DNA of 64,000 nucleotides, from NCBI GenBank assembly GCA_964432415.1, contig CAYSNW010000010.1:25975-89974 (forward strand). The letters run 5' to 3'. Within the stretch, counting starts at the first letter, position 1. Every line of letters begins with the position of its first letter. The DNA is from JAFECT01 sp964432415 (lineage in GTDB: Bacteria > Pseudomonadota > Alphaproteobacteria > Caulobacterales > Caulobacteraceae). Position numbers and translations under genes: made by a program. The notes beneath the pieces were generated by a model that saw only the letters and a program-made list of their open reading frames with translations, was not told the DNA's origin and did no database searches. Shown piece by piece: positions 41,598-49,541 of the stretch.

Positions 41598-44015
41598 CTT
41601 CCACTCTATCTCGTCGGGGAGACGATCAACGCCCGCCGCGCCCACCTGCAGGCGCGGGCGGGCGTGCTTCTGCAGGTGACCCGCGGCGTCTATGTGCCGG
41701 CGGCGGGCGATGTCGAGGCGACCATCCTGCGCCATGCGGTGCGGATCGCCCACTATCTCTACCCAAACGCCTATCTGTCGTCGGCCAGCGCGCTCCTGCT
41801 CGGACCGACCCGTGACGGACGTCTGTTCGTCAGCGGTCGCCGCAACCAGCGCACCCGGCTCCGGACCCTCGAGATCATCCAGAACGAAGCCCCGCCGCAT
41901 CCGGCGATCGAGCAGATCGCCGTTGAGGATTCGCTCGGCGCCGTTCAGGTCGCGGTCTCGGCTCCGCTTCAGAGCTATCTGGAATCGTTTCGCCAGCGCA
42001 GCGAGCACGCCATCGCCCTGATCGAACTGCGGCTGCGGTTGGCTGCGCGGGTGATGGAGATCGTCGGATCGGCGACGGGCGCGGCGAGGGCGGTTCGCGA
42101 CCTCGCTGGCGAGAACCGGTGGGAAAAGGAGGGTGAGGCCGCCGCCCAATTTCTTCAGACCGAGCCGGAGGCGACGGTTCAGCCCGCCAAGGCGTCCACC
42201 GATCTGCTCGTCGCCTGGCACGGGCGGCCGCTGGGACGGCTGATGCACGACGGCGTCGAGTGGCGATGGTCAGCGCTGGACGACGCCGGTTTCCAGCTCG
42301 TGCGTGAGACAACGCCCGGGAAGCTGCCTGCCTTCGTCGAATCCCTGCTTCCGGAGGGTTGGCTCGCCCGCGTGCTGCATGAACGGGACGATCGCGAGAC
42401 CCTGCGCCATGGTCGCCGCTACTTGTCGAACATCCTCGTAGTCCAGAGGCCCGACCAGCTCGACGAGGCTCCTGCGGACGTCCTGCAGGCGCCTCTCACC
42501 GACTTCACCCGGGATGGGGCCTTCGTCGGGCGTTACCGCGGTCCTACGCCCGGCGAAATCGAGGAGAGCTTCGAGCAGAATCTTGCACTGCTCTACGCCC
42601 ACGCCGAGACGCCGCGCCTGTCGGGCGTCCAGGTCAAGGCGCCGATGACGCTGAGGGACAATGGCGACCTGATCCCGGCGATCGACCTGCCGTTCACCCA
42701 TATTCTCAAGCCGGCCGGAACCGGGGGCTTCGAAACGCTTCCTCTGGTGGAGTGGCTGTGTCTCGAACTGGCGCGCACGGTCGGCTTCGAGGTTCCGGCC
42801 ACCGCCCTGATCGACATGCCCGGCGGCATGGCGCCGGCCCTGCTTGTGGAGCGTTTCGACATTCGGCGCTCTCGTGAGGACGTCCGCCGTTTCGCCCTGG
42901 AAGACTTCTGCTCGGTCCTCGATCTGCCCAGCTCGGCCAAGTACGACGCCACCATCGAGCGGGTGGCCAAGGGCCTGCGCCCGCTTTCCACCGATCCTTC
43001 TGCGGATATGGCGATCCTGTTCCGGCGCGCGCTGTTCGCCTGGCTGATCGCCGACGGCGACATGCACCTGAAGAACCTCGCCCTGCTGAAGATCGCCGAG
43101 GCGGATGCGCGATCCTTCACGACAGTCCGTCTGGCGCCGGTCTATGACGCGGTCACCACGCGGGTCTTTCCCGGGCTCGCGCTGGACCGCATGTCTCTCA
43201 AGCTGAACGGAAAGGACGACCGCCTTGTCCCTGCAGACTTCTCCGCCCTGGCCTATACCCTCGACCTCCCTGAGGCCGGGGCCGCGAGGATCATGGAAGA
43301 TCTGGGCGGCGCGGTCGCGGCCCAGGCTCCAAGATTGCGCCCGCCCGCCTTTGCCGTGCGAACCCTGCAAGATATCCGCGCGGCCGAAAGCGTCGTCGAG
43401 ACCGCGACCAAGCGCGCCAGCGCGTTCGCGCCTTACATGACCGGCCAGACCTCCCTGCCGGGCTTTGAGGAGAGCAATCCGACCGACAGGCTGTTCTTCG
43501 CGATCTTCCCCGATCCCGACACCGCGCGGCGCATCGCGCGGCTGGCCTGGGCCGAACGCGCCGGCCTTGGGCTGACGGGTAACCCGCTGGCTCCTGACCG
43601 GCTTCACATCACGCTCCACCACCTCGGGGACTACGACGGCGTGCCGCGGGACATCGTCGAGAAGGCGCACGCCGCCGCAAGAACCGTCTCGGCCCGGACC
43701 TTCGATGTCGCCTTCGATCACGCCATGGCCTTTTCCGGGAAACCGGGCCGGCGTCCCTTCGTGCTTACCGGCGGAGATGGCCTGCGCGAACTTTCGGCCT
43801 TTCAGCATGCCCTGGGCCTGGCGATGGCCCGGGCTGGGCTGGGGCGTCACGTTACGCGCAGCTTCACCCCGCATGTGACCCTGCTCTACGACGACGCGCC
43901 GGTAGCCGAGCATCCCGTCGAACCGATCCGCTGGACGGCGCGCGAATTCGTTCTGATCCAGAGCCGGCTGGGGCGGACCGAACATATTCCGCTGGCCCGC
44001 TGGACGTTGGGATGA
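41583..44015 (+). CDS. Three-domain fusion: AbiEi-like region, HipA-type kinase, 2H phosphoesterase
   Basis: 810 residues; an upstream in-frame ATG would add 17 that overlap the operator-like repeats. Residues 1-198 resemble AbiEi-type antitoxin or wHTH regions (LLQVTRGVYVPAAG, LRHAVRIAHYLYPNAYLSS). Residues 205-623 are a complete HipA: a coupling domain (DLLVAWHGRPLGRL), the P-loop-like LSGVQVK (346-352), HILKP (K376), LVERFD, catalytic DGDMHLKN (D493, N498) and VYD (D522). Residues 633-810 match 2H/ThpR-like RNA 2',3'-cyclic phosphodiesterase: RLFFAIFPDPDTARR, HITL (H675, T677) and HVTL (H764, T766). No separate HipB is present. The stop overlaps the AraC gene. HipA kinases phosphorylate tRNA synthetases; the fused partner suggests a link to RNA ends. 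Confidence 0.85.
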   Translation: MRDNTLPLYLVGETINARRAHLQARAGVLLQVTRGVYVPAAGDVEATILRHAVRIAHYLYPNAYLSSASALLLGPTRDGRLFVSGRRNQRTRLRTLEIIQNEAPPHPAIEQIAVEDSLGAVQVAVSAPLQSYLESFRQRSEHAIALIELRLRLAARVMEIVGSATGAARAVRDLAGENRWEKEGEAAAQFLQTEPEATVQPAKASTDLLVAWHGRPLGRLMHDGVEWRWSALDDAGFQLVRETTPGKLPAFVESLLPEGWLARVLHERDDRETLRHGRRYLSNILVVQRPDQLDEAPADVLQAPLTDFTRDGAFVGRYRGPTPGEIEESFEQNLALLYAHAETPRLSGVQVKAPMTLRDNGDLIPAIDLPFTHILKPAGTGGFETLPLVEWLCLELARTVGFEVPATALIDMPGGMAPALLVERFDIRRSREDVRRFALEDFCSVLDLPSSAKYDATIERVAKGLRPLSTDPSADMAILFRRALFAWLIADGDMHLKNLALLKIAEADARSFTTVRLAPVYDAVTTRVFPGLALDRMSLKLNGKDDRLVPADFSALAYTLDLPEAGAARIMEDLGGAVAAQAPRLRPPAFAVRTLQDIRAAESVVETATKRASAFAPYMTGQTSLPGFEESNPTDRLFFAIFPDPDTARRIARLAWAERAGLGLTGNPLAPDRLHITLHHLGDYDGVPRDIVEKAHAAARTVSARTFDVAFDHAMAFSGKPGRRPFVLTGGDGLRELSAFQHALGLAMARAGLGRHVTRSFTPHVTLLYDDAPVAEHPVEPIRWTAREFVLIQSRLGRTEHIPLARWTLG

Positions 44016-44911
44016 CTCGCGCCACCGTCGCCTTCCTGCCGCCGGCTGAGCCGCTGCGCCCTCTGGTCACCGCCTACTACCGGGTCGGGCATCCGGGCGG
44101 GGAGGGGACCATCGAGGACCTGCTGCATCCGGAGTGGGGCAATCTGCGCTTCGCCCTGGTCGGCCACTGGGCCATCGAGGTGGACCGCCGCCTGCTCGAC
44201 CCGGGTCCGGCCATCGGCCTTTACGGACCCACCAGCCGCGCGGGGATCATCCGGGTGCCGGCCGGCGGGCGCGGCATGGGGGTCGGCCTGACGCCGCTCG
44301 GCTGGGCGGTGCTGACCGGCCTGGAGGCGCACGCCTGGGCCGACCGGGCGTCCGAAGTCGCGGCCGTGCGGGGGGCCGACCTCGCCGGACTGGCCGCGGT
44401 CGCAGACGGTCTGGACGATGCGGCGCTCATCGCCGCCTTCGACCGCCTGTTCCTCTCGATCCTCGCCACGCCGGAGGCCCGCGAGGATCTGGAACGCGCC
44501 CCACTGATCGGCCGCGCCCACCGCGCCCTGCTCGATCCCGACATCGGCACGGTGGAGGCCTTCGCCGAGGCGCTGGGCGTCTCCCCCCGCCAGGCTTCGC
44601 GCCTCAGCCTCAAGGCCTTCGGGTTCGCGCCCAAACTGCTGCTGCGCCGCCAGCGCTTCCTGCGCACGCTCGCGGTTCTGCGCCAGAACCTGGAGCAGCC
44701 CTGGGCGACCCAGCTGGACGGGCACTACTACGACCAGCCCCACTTCGTGCGCGACTTCCGCCGCTTCATGGACATGAGCCCGTCCGCCTACTTCGCCCTG
44801 CCGCGCGATCTTCTGGAGCCCGCCGCCCTGGCGCGGCAGTCGGCCCTGGGCCAGCCGCTGCAGGGCCTGCACGCCGCGCCGGCGCCTGTGTCCGATTTGT
44901 CCAAGTCGTGA
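44012..44911 (+). CDS. AraC-type regulator, translationally coupled to the HipA fusion
   Basis: 299 residues. An N-terminal sensing domain (FLPPAEPLRPLVTAYYRVGH; GPTSRAGIIRVPAGGRGMGV) precedes a C-terminal AraC DNA-binding domain: SVFAEALGVSPRQASRL-type first HTH and YYDQPHFVRDFRRFMDMSP second HTH. The N-terminus resembles the DUF6597-type module of AraC regulators. The ATG overlaps the fusion stop (ATGA), so it depends on the same transcript. Its target is unknown. Confidence 0.82.
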   Translation: MTRATVAFLPPAEPLRPLVTAYYRVGHPGGEGTIEDLLHPEWGNLRFALVGHWAIEVDRRLLDPGPAIGLYGPTSRAGIIRVPAGGRGMGVGLTPLGWAVLTGLEAHAWADRASEVAAVRGADLAGLAAVADGLDDAALIAAFDRLFLSILATPEAREDLERAPLIGRAHRALLDPDIGTVEAFAEALGVSPRQASRLSLKAFGFAPKLLLRRQRFLRTLAVLRQNLEQPWATQLDGHYYDQPHFVRDFRRFMDMSPSAYFALPRDLLEPAALARQSALGQPLQGLHAAPAPVSDLSKS

Positions 44912-44974
44912 CCCGGGCGAAGCCATAGGGTCGAGGCGTCCCGCCCTTCCGGCGCCTGCTTCGAGAGACCCGTC

Positions 44975-45331
44975 ATGCGTAAATCCGCCCTCGCCCTGGC
45001 TGCTGGGTTGAGCCTGCTCGCCGCCGGCGCCGTCCGCGCCGAAACCGCCACGCCGGAGCCCGGCAGCACCGAAGACCTGCAGCAGTGCGTCGCCGTGTTC
45101 GGCGTCACCAGCGTCATGGCCGACAAGACCGGCCACCCGGACGTCAAGCTCGTCTCGGACAAGCTGTTCGCCAACGCCGCGGTCAAGCTCAACGCCAAGG
45201 GCGGCTCCGACGCCCTCACCAAATCCACCGACAACGTCAAGGCGATCATGGAAGGGCTGAAGCAGCCCGGCGCCGCGCAGAAGCTGTCCGAAACCTTCGT
45301 GGCCTGCGCCGGCCGCTATCCCGCCGAGTAG
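44975..45331 (+). CDS. Secreted hypothetical protein
   Basis: 118 residues with signal peptide KSALALAAGLSLLAAGAVRA. Mature part is helical with two cysteines (LQQCVAVFGVTS, FVACAGRYPAE). No family recognised. A second exported gene follows by 12 bases, suggesting a unit. Confidence 0.6.
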   Translation: MRKSALALAAGLSLLAAGAVRAETATPEPGSTEDLQQCVAVFGVTSVMADKTGHPDVKLVSDKLFANAAVKLNAKGGSDALTKSTDNVKAIMEGLKQPGAAQKLSETFVACAGRYPAE

Positions 45332-45343
45332 TTGGAGTCCTTC

Positions 45344-45673
45344 ATGCGCCGTTTGTTGCTGGCCGCCGTCGTGGCGGCCTCCCTCAGCGTTCCTCCGCCC
45401 GCCAGCGCCGGCGTGACCCCGACCCTGGAGCAGTACCTGGTCTGGTGCGACGCCAACCGCTCGGACTGCCGGGCGGACATCCACCGCTACGTCCGCACGG
45501 CCGTCGAGGCCACCATCTCGGCCGGGGGCGATCCCCTCTGTGCGCTGACCTCGGAAGACCATTGGTTCGACTACATGCTCAACTACCTGCGAACCCAGGG
45601 CGCCCGCGCCAACGAACCGGCCCCGGACGTTTTCCACGACGCGGTCAAGTCGATCTACCGCTGCATCATCTAG
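45344..45673 (+). CDS. Small secreted protein, Rap1a-like
   Basis: 109 residues, with a TTGGAG ribosome-binding site fitting this ATG better than one four codons upstream. Signal peptide RRLLLAAVVAASLSVPPPASA. Four cysteines in the mature part (LVWCDANRSDCRA, PLCAL, IYRCII) and a helical C-terminus distantly recall Rap1a/Tai immunity-type proteins; the match is weak. The stop shares a CTAG with the convergent transglutaminase. Confidence 0.55.
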   Translation: MRRLLLAAVVAASLSVPPPASAGVTPTLEQYLVWCDANRSDCRADIHRYVRTAVEATISAGGDPLCALTSEDHWFDYMLNYLRTQGARANEPAPDVFHDAVKSIYRCII

Positions 45674-46461
45674 ACGGCGGCCTCCACCATCTCCTGCACC
45701 GAAAAGGACTGGGCCAGCATCTCGGCCCGGCCGAAGATGGTCATGAAGGCGATGTCGGAGGCGTCGGCGCCGGTGGCGACACGGACCAGTCCCTCCACCG
45801 GCGCCAGGCCGGTGGGATCGACCAGCCGCCACGCGCCGCCCAGCCAGACCTCCACCACCGCATGCAGGTCGGGCGGGTCCAGCCCCCAGGCATAGGCGCT
45901 GACCGCGCGGGCGGGAATGTCGGCGGCGCGGCAGAAGCTGATGGCCAGGTGGGCGAAGTCGCGGCAGACCCCGGCCCGGTCGATGAAGGTCGCCACGGCG
46001 TCCGTGCCGGACCCTGAGGCCCCGGGCTCATAGGTCAGGTTGGCGCCGAGCCAGTCCACCATCGCCGCGACCTTGTCGCCGCCTGACAGCCGGCCGAAGG
46101 TGCGGTGGACGAACGCCTCGAAGCGATCGGACGGACAGTAGCGGCTGGGCCGCAGGTAACGCAGCGCCTCCAGCGGCAGGGCGTGGATCGGTGTCGCAGG
46201 GAGGCCCTGCAGCCGCGCCGGCGGCCGCGCGACATCGACCCAGGCGTCGTAGCGGATATCCACCTCGCCCTCGGCCAGGATCACCGCGTGGCGCTCGCCG
46301 CTGACGGGGTCGTCCAGGCGCGTGATGATGCCGTGGGGCGAGATCGTCAGCTGGTCCCAGGCCACGCCCTGGTCCGGCGTGCGCGCGGCCTCGATCAGCA
46401 GCAGCACCTCGCTGGGCTGTTCGAACCGGTAGGCCAGCTGGGACAGGATCGACAGGCGCAT
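45670..46461 (-). CDS. Transglutaminase-like protein
   Basis: 263 residues. N-terminal beta-rich region (RLSILSQLAYRFEQPSEVLL) and a transglutaminase core with the catalytic triad: GVCRDFAHLA (Cys), DLHAVVEVW (His), LVDPTGLAP (Asp). This bacterial group acts as cysteine peptidase or transglutaminase on unknown targets, often beside an alpha-E/circularly permuted ATP-grasp pair, which is not present here. Confidence 0.87.
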   Translation of the reverse strand: MRLSILSQLAYRFEQPSEVLLLIEAARTPDQGVAWDQLTISPHGIITRLDDPVSGERHAVILAEGEVDIRYDAWVDVARPPARLQGLPATPIHALPLEALRYLRPSRYCPSDRFEAFVHRTFGRLSGGDKVAAMVDWLGANLTYEPGASGSGTDAVATFIDRAGVCRDFAHLAISFCRAADIPARAVSAYAWGLDPPDLHAVVEVWLGGAWRLVDPTGLAPVEGLVRVATGADASDIAFMTIFGRAEMLAQSFSVQEMVEAAV

Positions 46462-46644
46462 GGTCCCTCCGGGTCATTTCCCAACGCTCCGGGCAGACGC
46501 GGCGTTGCCATGCCCGTTCCGGCCGCGCCTGTCGCCTGCAAACGCGGCTTGAGACGATTTCGGACTCGGCCTCTGCATCCGATCTCCGCCCCGGCGGCGA
46601 TCAGGGGCAGAAGGGCGCCGCGGACGGCGCCGATGGAGGCGATC

Positions 46645-47091
46645 ATGTGGCATTTCTGGTGGGGCTTCTGGTGGCTGATCTTCCCGATCGGCGGCATGCT
46701 GATGGCCGTGTGGTCCAGCTGGCTCAGCTATCTGCGGCGCAAGCACGAGCTCGACCTGCTCAAGACCTACGCGGCCCAGGGCAAGGACCCGCCGCCGGAG
46801 TTCGCCAAGTCGGTGGCCGGCGACACCCAGCATCCCGACGCCTACGACCATCCCTACTACGGCTACGGCTGGGGCTGGCGCGCGCGGATGTGGCGCTGGG
46901 GCCCGATGTGGGCCTGGAACCGGGCGATCGTGACCGGCGCTGTGGCCGGCGGGCTCTACTACTGGGCCAACTACGTCAACGATAACCCCCACGCCCAGGG
47001 CGGGGTGATGATCGCGGTGTTCGTCCTTTCGATCATTTCGCTCAGCTCCCTGGTCATGGCCATCTTCACCACCTTCAACCGTCCGAAATGA
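46645..47091 (+). CDS. Membrane protein of first ECF sigma module
   Basis: 148 residues. The start is the ATG with GGAGG seven bases upstream. Two membrane regions (WWGFWWLIFPIGGMLMAVWSS; VTGAVAGGLYYWANYV with VMIAVFVLSIISLSSLV at the end) flank a His/Tyr-rich central loop (HPDAYDHPYYGYGWGW). Precedes the ECF sigma gene with an ATGA overlap; a co-regulated sensor or anti-sigma role is plausible but unproven. Confidence 0.65.
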   Translation: MWHFWWGFWWLIFPIGGMLMAVWSSWLSYLRRKHELDLLKTYAAQGKDPPPEFAKSVAGDTQHPDAYDHPYYGYGWGWRARMWRWGPMWAWNRAIVTGAVAGGLYYWANYVNDNPHAQGGVMIAVFVLSIISLSSLVMAIFTTFNRPK

Positions 47092-47699
47092 GCCTGGCGG
47101 GCGCCAGCGACGCCGACCTGGTCGCCGCCGCCCGCGCGGGTTCGACCGCAGCCTTCGCGCGCCTGGCGGACCGCCACCAGGCCGCGTTGCGCGCGTTTCT
47201 GCGCCGCACCTGCGGCGACTGGGCCGAGGCCGACGATCTGGCCCAGGAGAGCCTGCTCACCGCCTGGACCACGCTCGCCCGCTACCGGCCCGAGGCCAGC
47301 TTCCGGGCCTGGCTCTGCGGCATCGGCTATCGCAAGCAGATGGGCTGGCGCCGCTCGCTGGCCCGCGGCGCCCGGCGCGACGGCCAATATCTTGAGGCCC
47401 GCAGCCTCGCGGCGGCCGGGGAGGGCGCCTCGCCGGAGGATCGCATCGCCGTGATGGCCGTGCTGCAAACCCTGCCGCTCGATCAGCGCGCCGCCGTCGC
47501 CCTGTGCCTCGCCGCCGATTTCTCTCACGCCGAGGCGGCGCAGGCGCTAGGATCGCCGCTGGGCACGGTGAAATCCCATGTGACGCGCGGGAGGGCGCGT
47601 CTGCTGGAGGCCCTGGGCGAAACGGCCGAGCCGGCGGCGCCGGCTCCGGAGACACCGGCCCTGAGTACACCGGCCCTGAGTATGAGGAGTGCGCGATGA
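47088..47699 (+). CDS. ECF RNA polymerase sigma factor
   Basis: 203 residues. Sigma2: AFARLADRHQAALRAFLRRT, EADDLAQESLLTAWTTLARY; sigma4: LPLDQRAAVALCLAADFSHA, LGSPLGTVKSHVTRGRARLL. Complete ECF. Its C-terminal tail contains a perfect 15-base tandem duplication (ACACCGGCCCTGAGT twice). Overlaps both neighbours, so it is translated within a three-gene unit. Confidence 0.9.
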   Translation: MSLAGASDADLVAAARAGSTAAFARLADRHQAALRAFLRRTCGDWAEADDLAQESLLTAWTTLARYRPEASFRAWLCGIGYRKQMGWRRSLARGARRDGQYLEARSLAAAGEGASPEDRIAVMAVLQTLPLDQRAAVALCLAADFSHAEAAQALGSPLGTVKSHVTRGRARLLEALGETAEPAAPAPETPALSTPALSMRSAR

Positions 47700-48010
47700 C
47701 CGACCCCGACCTGCGCCTGAAGGCGATCTTCGCGGCCGATGCGCCGCCGGCGCGCGACCCCGACTTCACCCTGGCCCTGATCCATCGCATCGAGCGGCGG
47801 CGCCTGGCGCTCGAGATCGTTTTCCACGCCGCCATGGCTTCGGTGGCCGGCGGCCTGCTGTGGGCGGCCTGGCCCTCCATCGGCGCCTGGCTGACCGAGA
47901 TCGAACCGTCGGCGCAGCTGGCGGCGGTCCCTGTGGGGGTGGCCAGCGTGGTGCTGGTCTCGCTGGCCCTGTTCGAACGGGCGATGCAGGGGGCGTCCGG
48001 GCGGACCTGA
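47696..48010 (+). CDS. Small membrane protein, putative anti-sigma
   Basis: 104 residues. A soluble N-terminal segment (LRLKAIFAADAPPARDPDF) with a charged helix precedes two membrane segments. The layout (short cytosolic head and membrane tail, ATGA overlap after a sigma gene) suits an anti-sigma factor, though no zinc HxxxCxxC motif is present. Confidence 0.6.
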   Translation: MTDPDLRLKAIFAADAPPARDPDFTLALIHRIERRRLALEIVFHAAMASVAGGLLWAAWPSIGAWLTEIEPSAQLAAVPVGVASVVLVSLALFERAMQGASGRT

Positions 48011-48140
48011 AATTCGGGTCCGAACCGTTACGAACAATTCACCCGCGCGGACGCATCCGTTGTCCCCGGTCGAAGTCTCTTGTGATCAGAAGGCGAACGC
48101 ATCAACGCTTCGCTCCCCCAACGTGACCAGGTGAATCAAA

Positions 48141-48521
48141 ATGGGTCCAGACATCCTCGTTCCCCTTGCCGGGTGTGCGATGATCGCAGCCATCGTGATC
48201 GTTCCGCGCTACTTCAAGTCGAAGGAGCGCCAGCAGCTCCAGGAAACCATCCGCGCCGCGATCCAGAACGGCCAGCCCCTGCCGCCGGACGTGATCGAAG
48301 CCATGACCCGCGACGTGAAGCCGGCGGCCTCGCCCACGCGGGACCTGCGGGTCGGCATCATCTGGCTGGCGCTGGCCGCCGCCCTCGGCGTGATCGGCGT
48401 GCTCAACCTCATGAATGACGAGTCCGACGGCGCCACCATCGCCTGGTGCTTCGCTGCGATCCCGGGCTTCATCGGCCTGGCCTTCGTGGCGCTGGGCCTG
48501 ATGTCCAAGAAAAAATCCTGA
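48141..48521 (+). CDS. DUF6249-like membrane protein of second ECF module
   Basis: 126 residues with an N-terminal membrane segment (VPLAGCAMIAAIVIVPRYF) and two more near the C-terminus (IIWLALAAALGVIGVLNL; AWCFAAIPGFIGLAFVALGL). The intervening KERQQLQETIRAAIQNGQPL is the characteristic helix of DUF6249-type proteins. Heads the second ECF module, 27 bases before the sigma gene. Confidence 0.72.
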   Translation: MGPDILVPLAGCAMIAAIVIVPRYFKSKERQQLQETIRAAIQNGQPLPPDVIEAMTRDVKPAASPTRDLRVGIIWLALAAALGVIGVLNLMNDESDGATIAWCFAAIPGFIGLAFVALGLMSKKKS

Positions 48522-48547
48522 TCTCGGTCGTTCAAGGAGTGCACCCC

Positions 48548-49126
48548 ATGAGGGGCGCCCGAAATGACGGCCGGATCACGGGCCTGCACGATGTCGAGCT
48601 GGCCGCTCTCGCGGCCGCCGGCGGCCGGTCCGAGTTCGGCGAACTGGTGCGCCGCCACGGCTCGGCGGTGCGCGGCCTGCTGCGCCGGATGGGGGCGCAA
48701 GCCTCCACCGCCGACGATCTGGCCCAGGACGCCTTCCTCGCGGCCTTCGAGCGGATCTCGGAATTCCGGGGCGACGGCACCTTCGCCGGCTGGGTCAAGC
48801 GCATCGCCGCAAGGCTCTATCTGAAACGCCGCCGCAAAGACGCCCAGGTCGTGCTCGAAGCTGAGCCCCGTGAGCCGGAAACGCCCGCGCCGTATGCGGA
48901 CAACGCCGGCCGGATCGACCTGGACGAGGCTCTGAAGACCTTGAGCGCGGCGGAAAGACTCTGTGTTTCGCTCTGCTACGGAGCAGGACTTTCGCATTCC
49001 GAGGTGTCGGAGGCCTTGAATACGCCTCTGGGAACGGTCAAATCCCATGTCAAACGTGGTCTGGATAAGCTCAGAGAACGCATGGCGCCGGATGGCGGTC
49101 AGGCGGGGAACAGGGCTCATGGCTGA
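48548..49126 (+). CDS. ECF RNA polymerase sigma factor
   Basis: 192 residues. Sigma2: FGELVRRHGSAVRGLLRRMG, TADDLAQDAFLAAFERI; sigma4: LSAAERLCVSLCYGAGLSHS, LNTPLGTVKSHVKRGLDKLR. Complete ECF. Start at the ATG of RGARNDGRITGLHD. Overlaps the next gene by eight bases. Paralogous in layout to the sigma 1.5 kb upstream. Confidence 0.9.
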   Translation: MRGARNDGRITGLHDVELAALAAAGGRSEFGELVRRHGSAVRGLLRRMGAQASTADDLAQDAFLAAFERISEFRGDGTFAGWVKRIAARLYLKRRRKDAQVVLEAEPREPETPAPYADNAGRIDLDEALKTLSAAERLCVSLCYGAGLSHSEVSEALNTPLGTVKSHVKRGLDKLRERMAPDGGQAGNRAHG

Positions 49127-49505
49127 GCGGGATTTCGAATTCGATCTTGAGCGCATGTTCGCCCAGGCGCCCGCGTGCCCGGATCCGGACGGATTCGCGC
49201 GCAAGGTCGAGGCGAAGATGAGCCGGGACTGGCGCGTGCGCACCCTCGGCATCGGCGCGGCCGGCGTGATCGGCGGCGTGATCGCCTTCACCCAGAGCGT
49301 GGGCGCGGGCCTCGGCGGCCGCATCCAGAACTTTTCGGCCAACACCGCCTCCACCGCCCTGGCGGCGGACGGCGCCTACGATCACTTCTGGACCCAGTTC
49401 GCCTCGGTGCTGAATGCGCCGGGCGTGGGCATGTTCTGGGTGACCTCGGCGGTGCTGGTGGTGGCCGCGGTGGTGGGCGTGACCCGCGCCTTCGACCAGG
49501 TCTGA
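49119..49505 (+). CDS. Small membrane protein, putative anti-sigma
   Basis: 128 residues. N-terminal soluble head (FEFDLERMFAQAPACPDPDG), then membrane segments (LGIGAAGVIGGVIAFTQSV; GMFWVTSAVLVVAAVVGV). The start codon lies inside the end of the sigma gene, giving coupling. Same logic as the first module: likely membrane regulator of the sigma. Confidence 0.6.
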   Translation: MAERDFEFDLERMFAQAPACPDPDGFARKVEAKMSRDWRVRTLGIGAAGVIGGVIAFTQSVGAGLGGRIQNFSANTASTALAADGAYDHFWTQFASVLNAPGVGMFWVTSAVLVVAAVVGVTRAFDQV

Positions 49506-49541
49506 TCCGGCTTAGGCGTCCTCCCCCAAGAAAGTCCCCCC

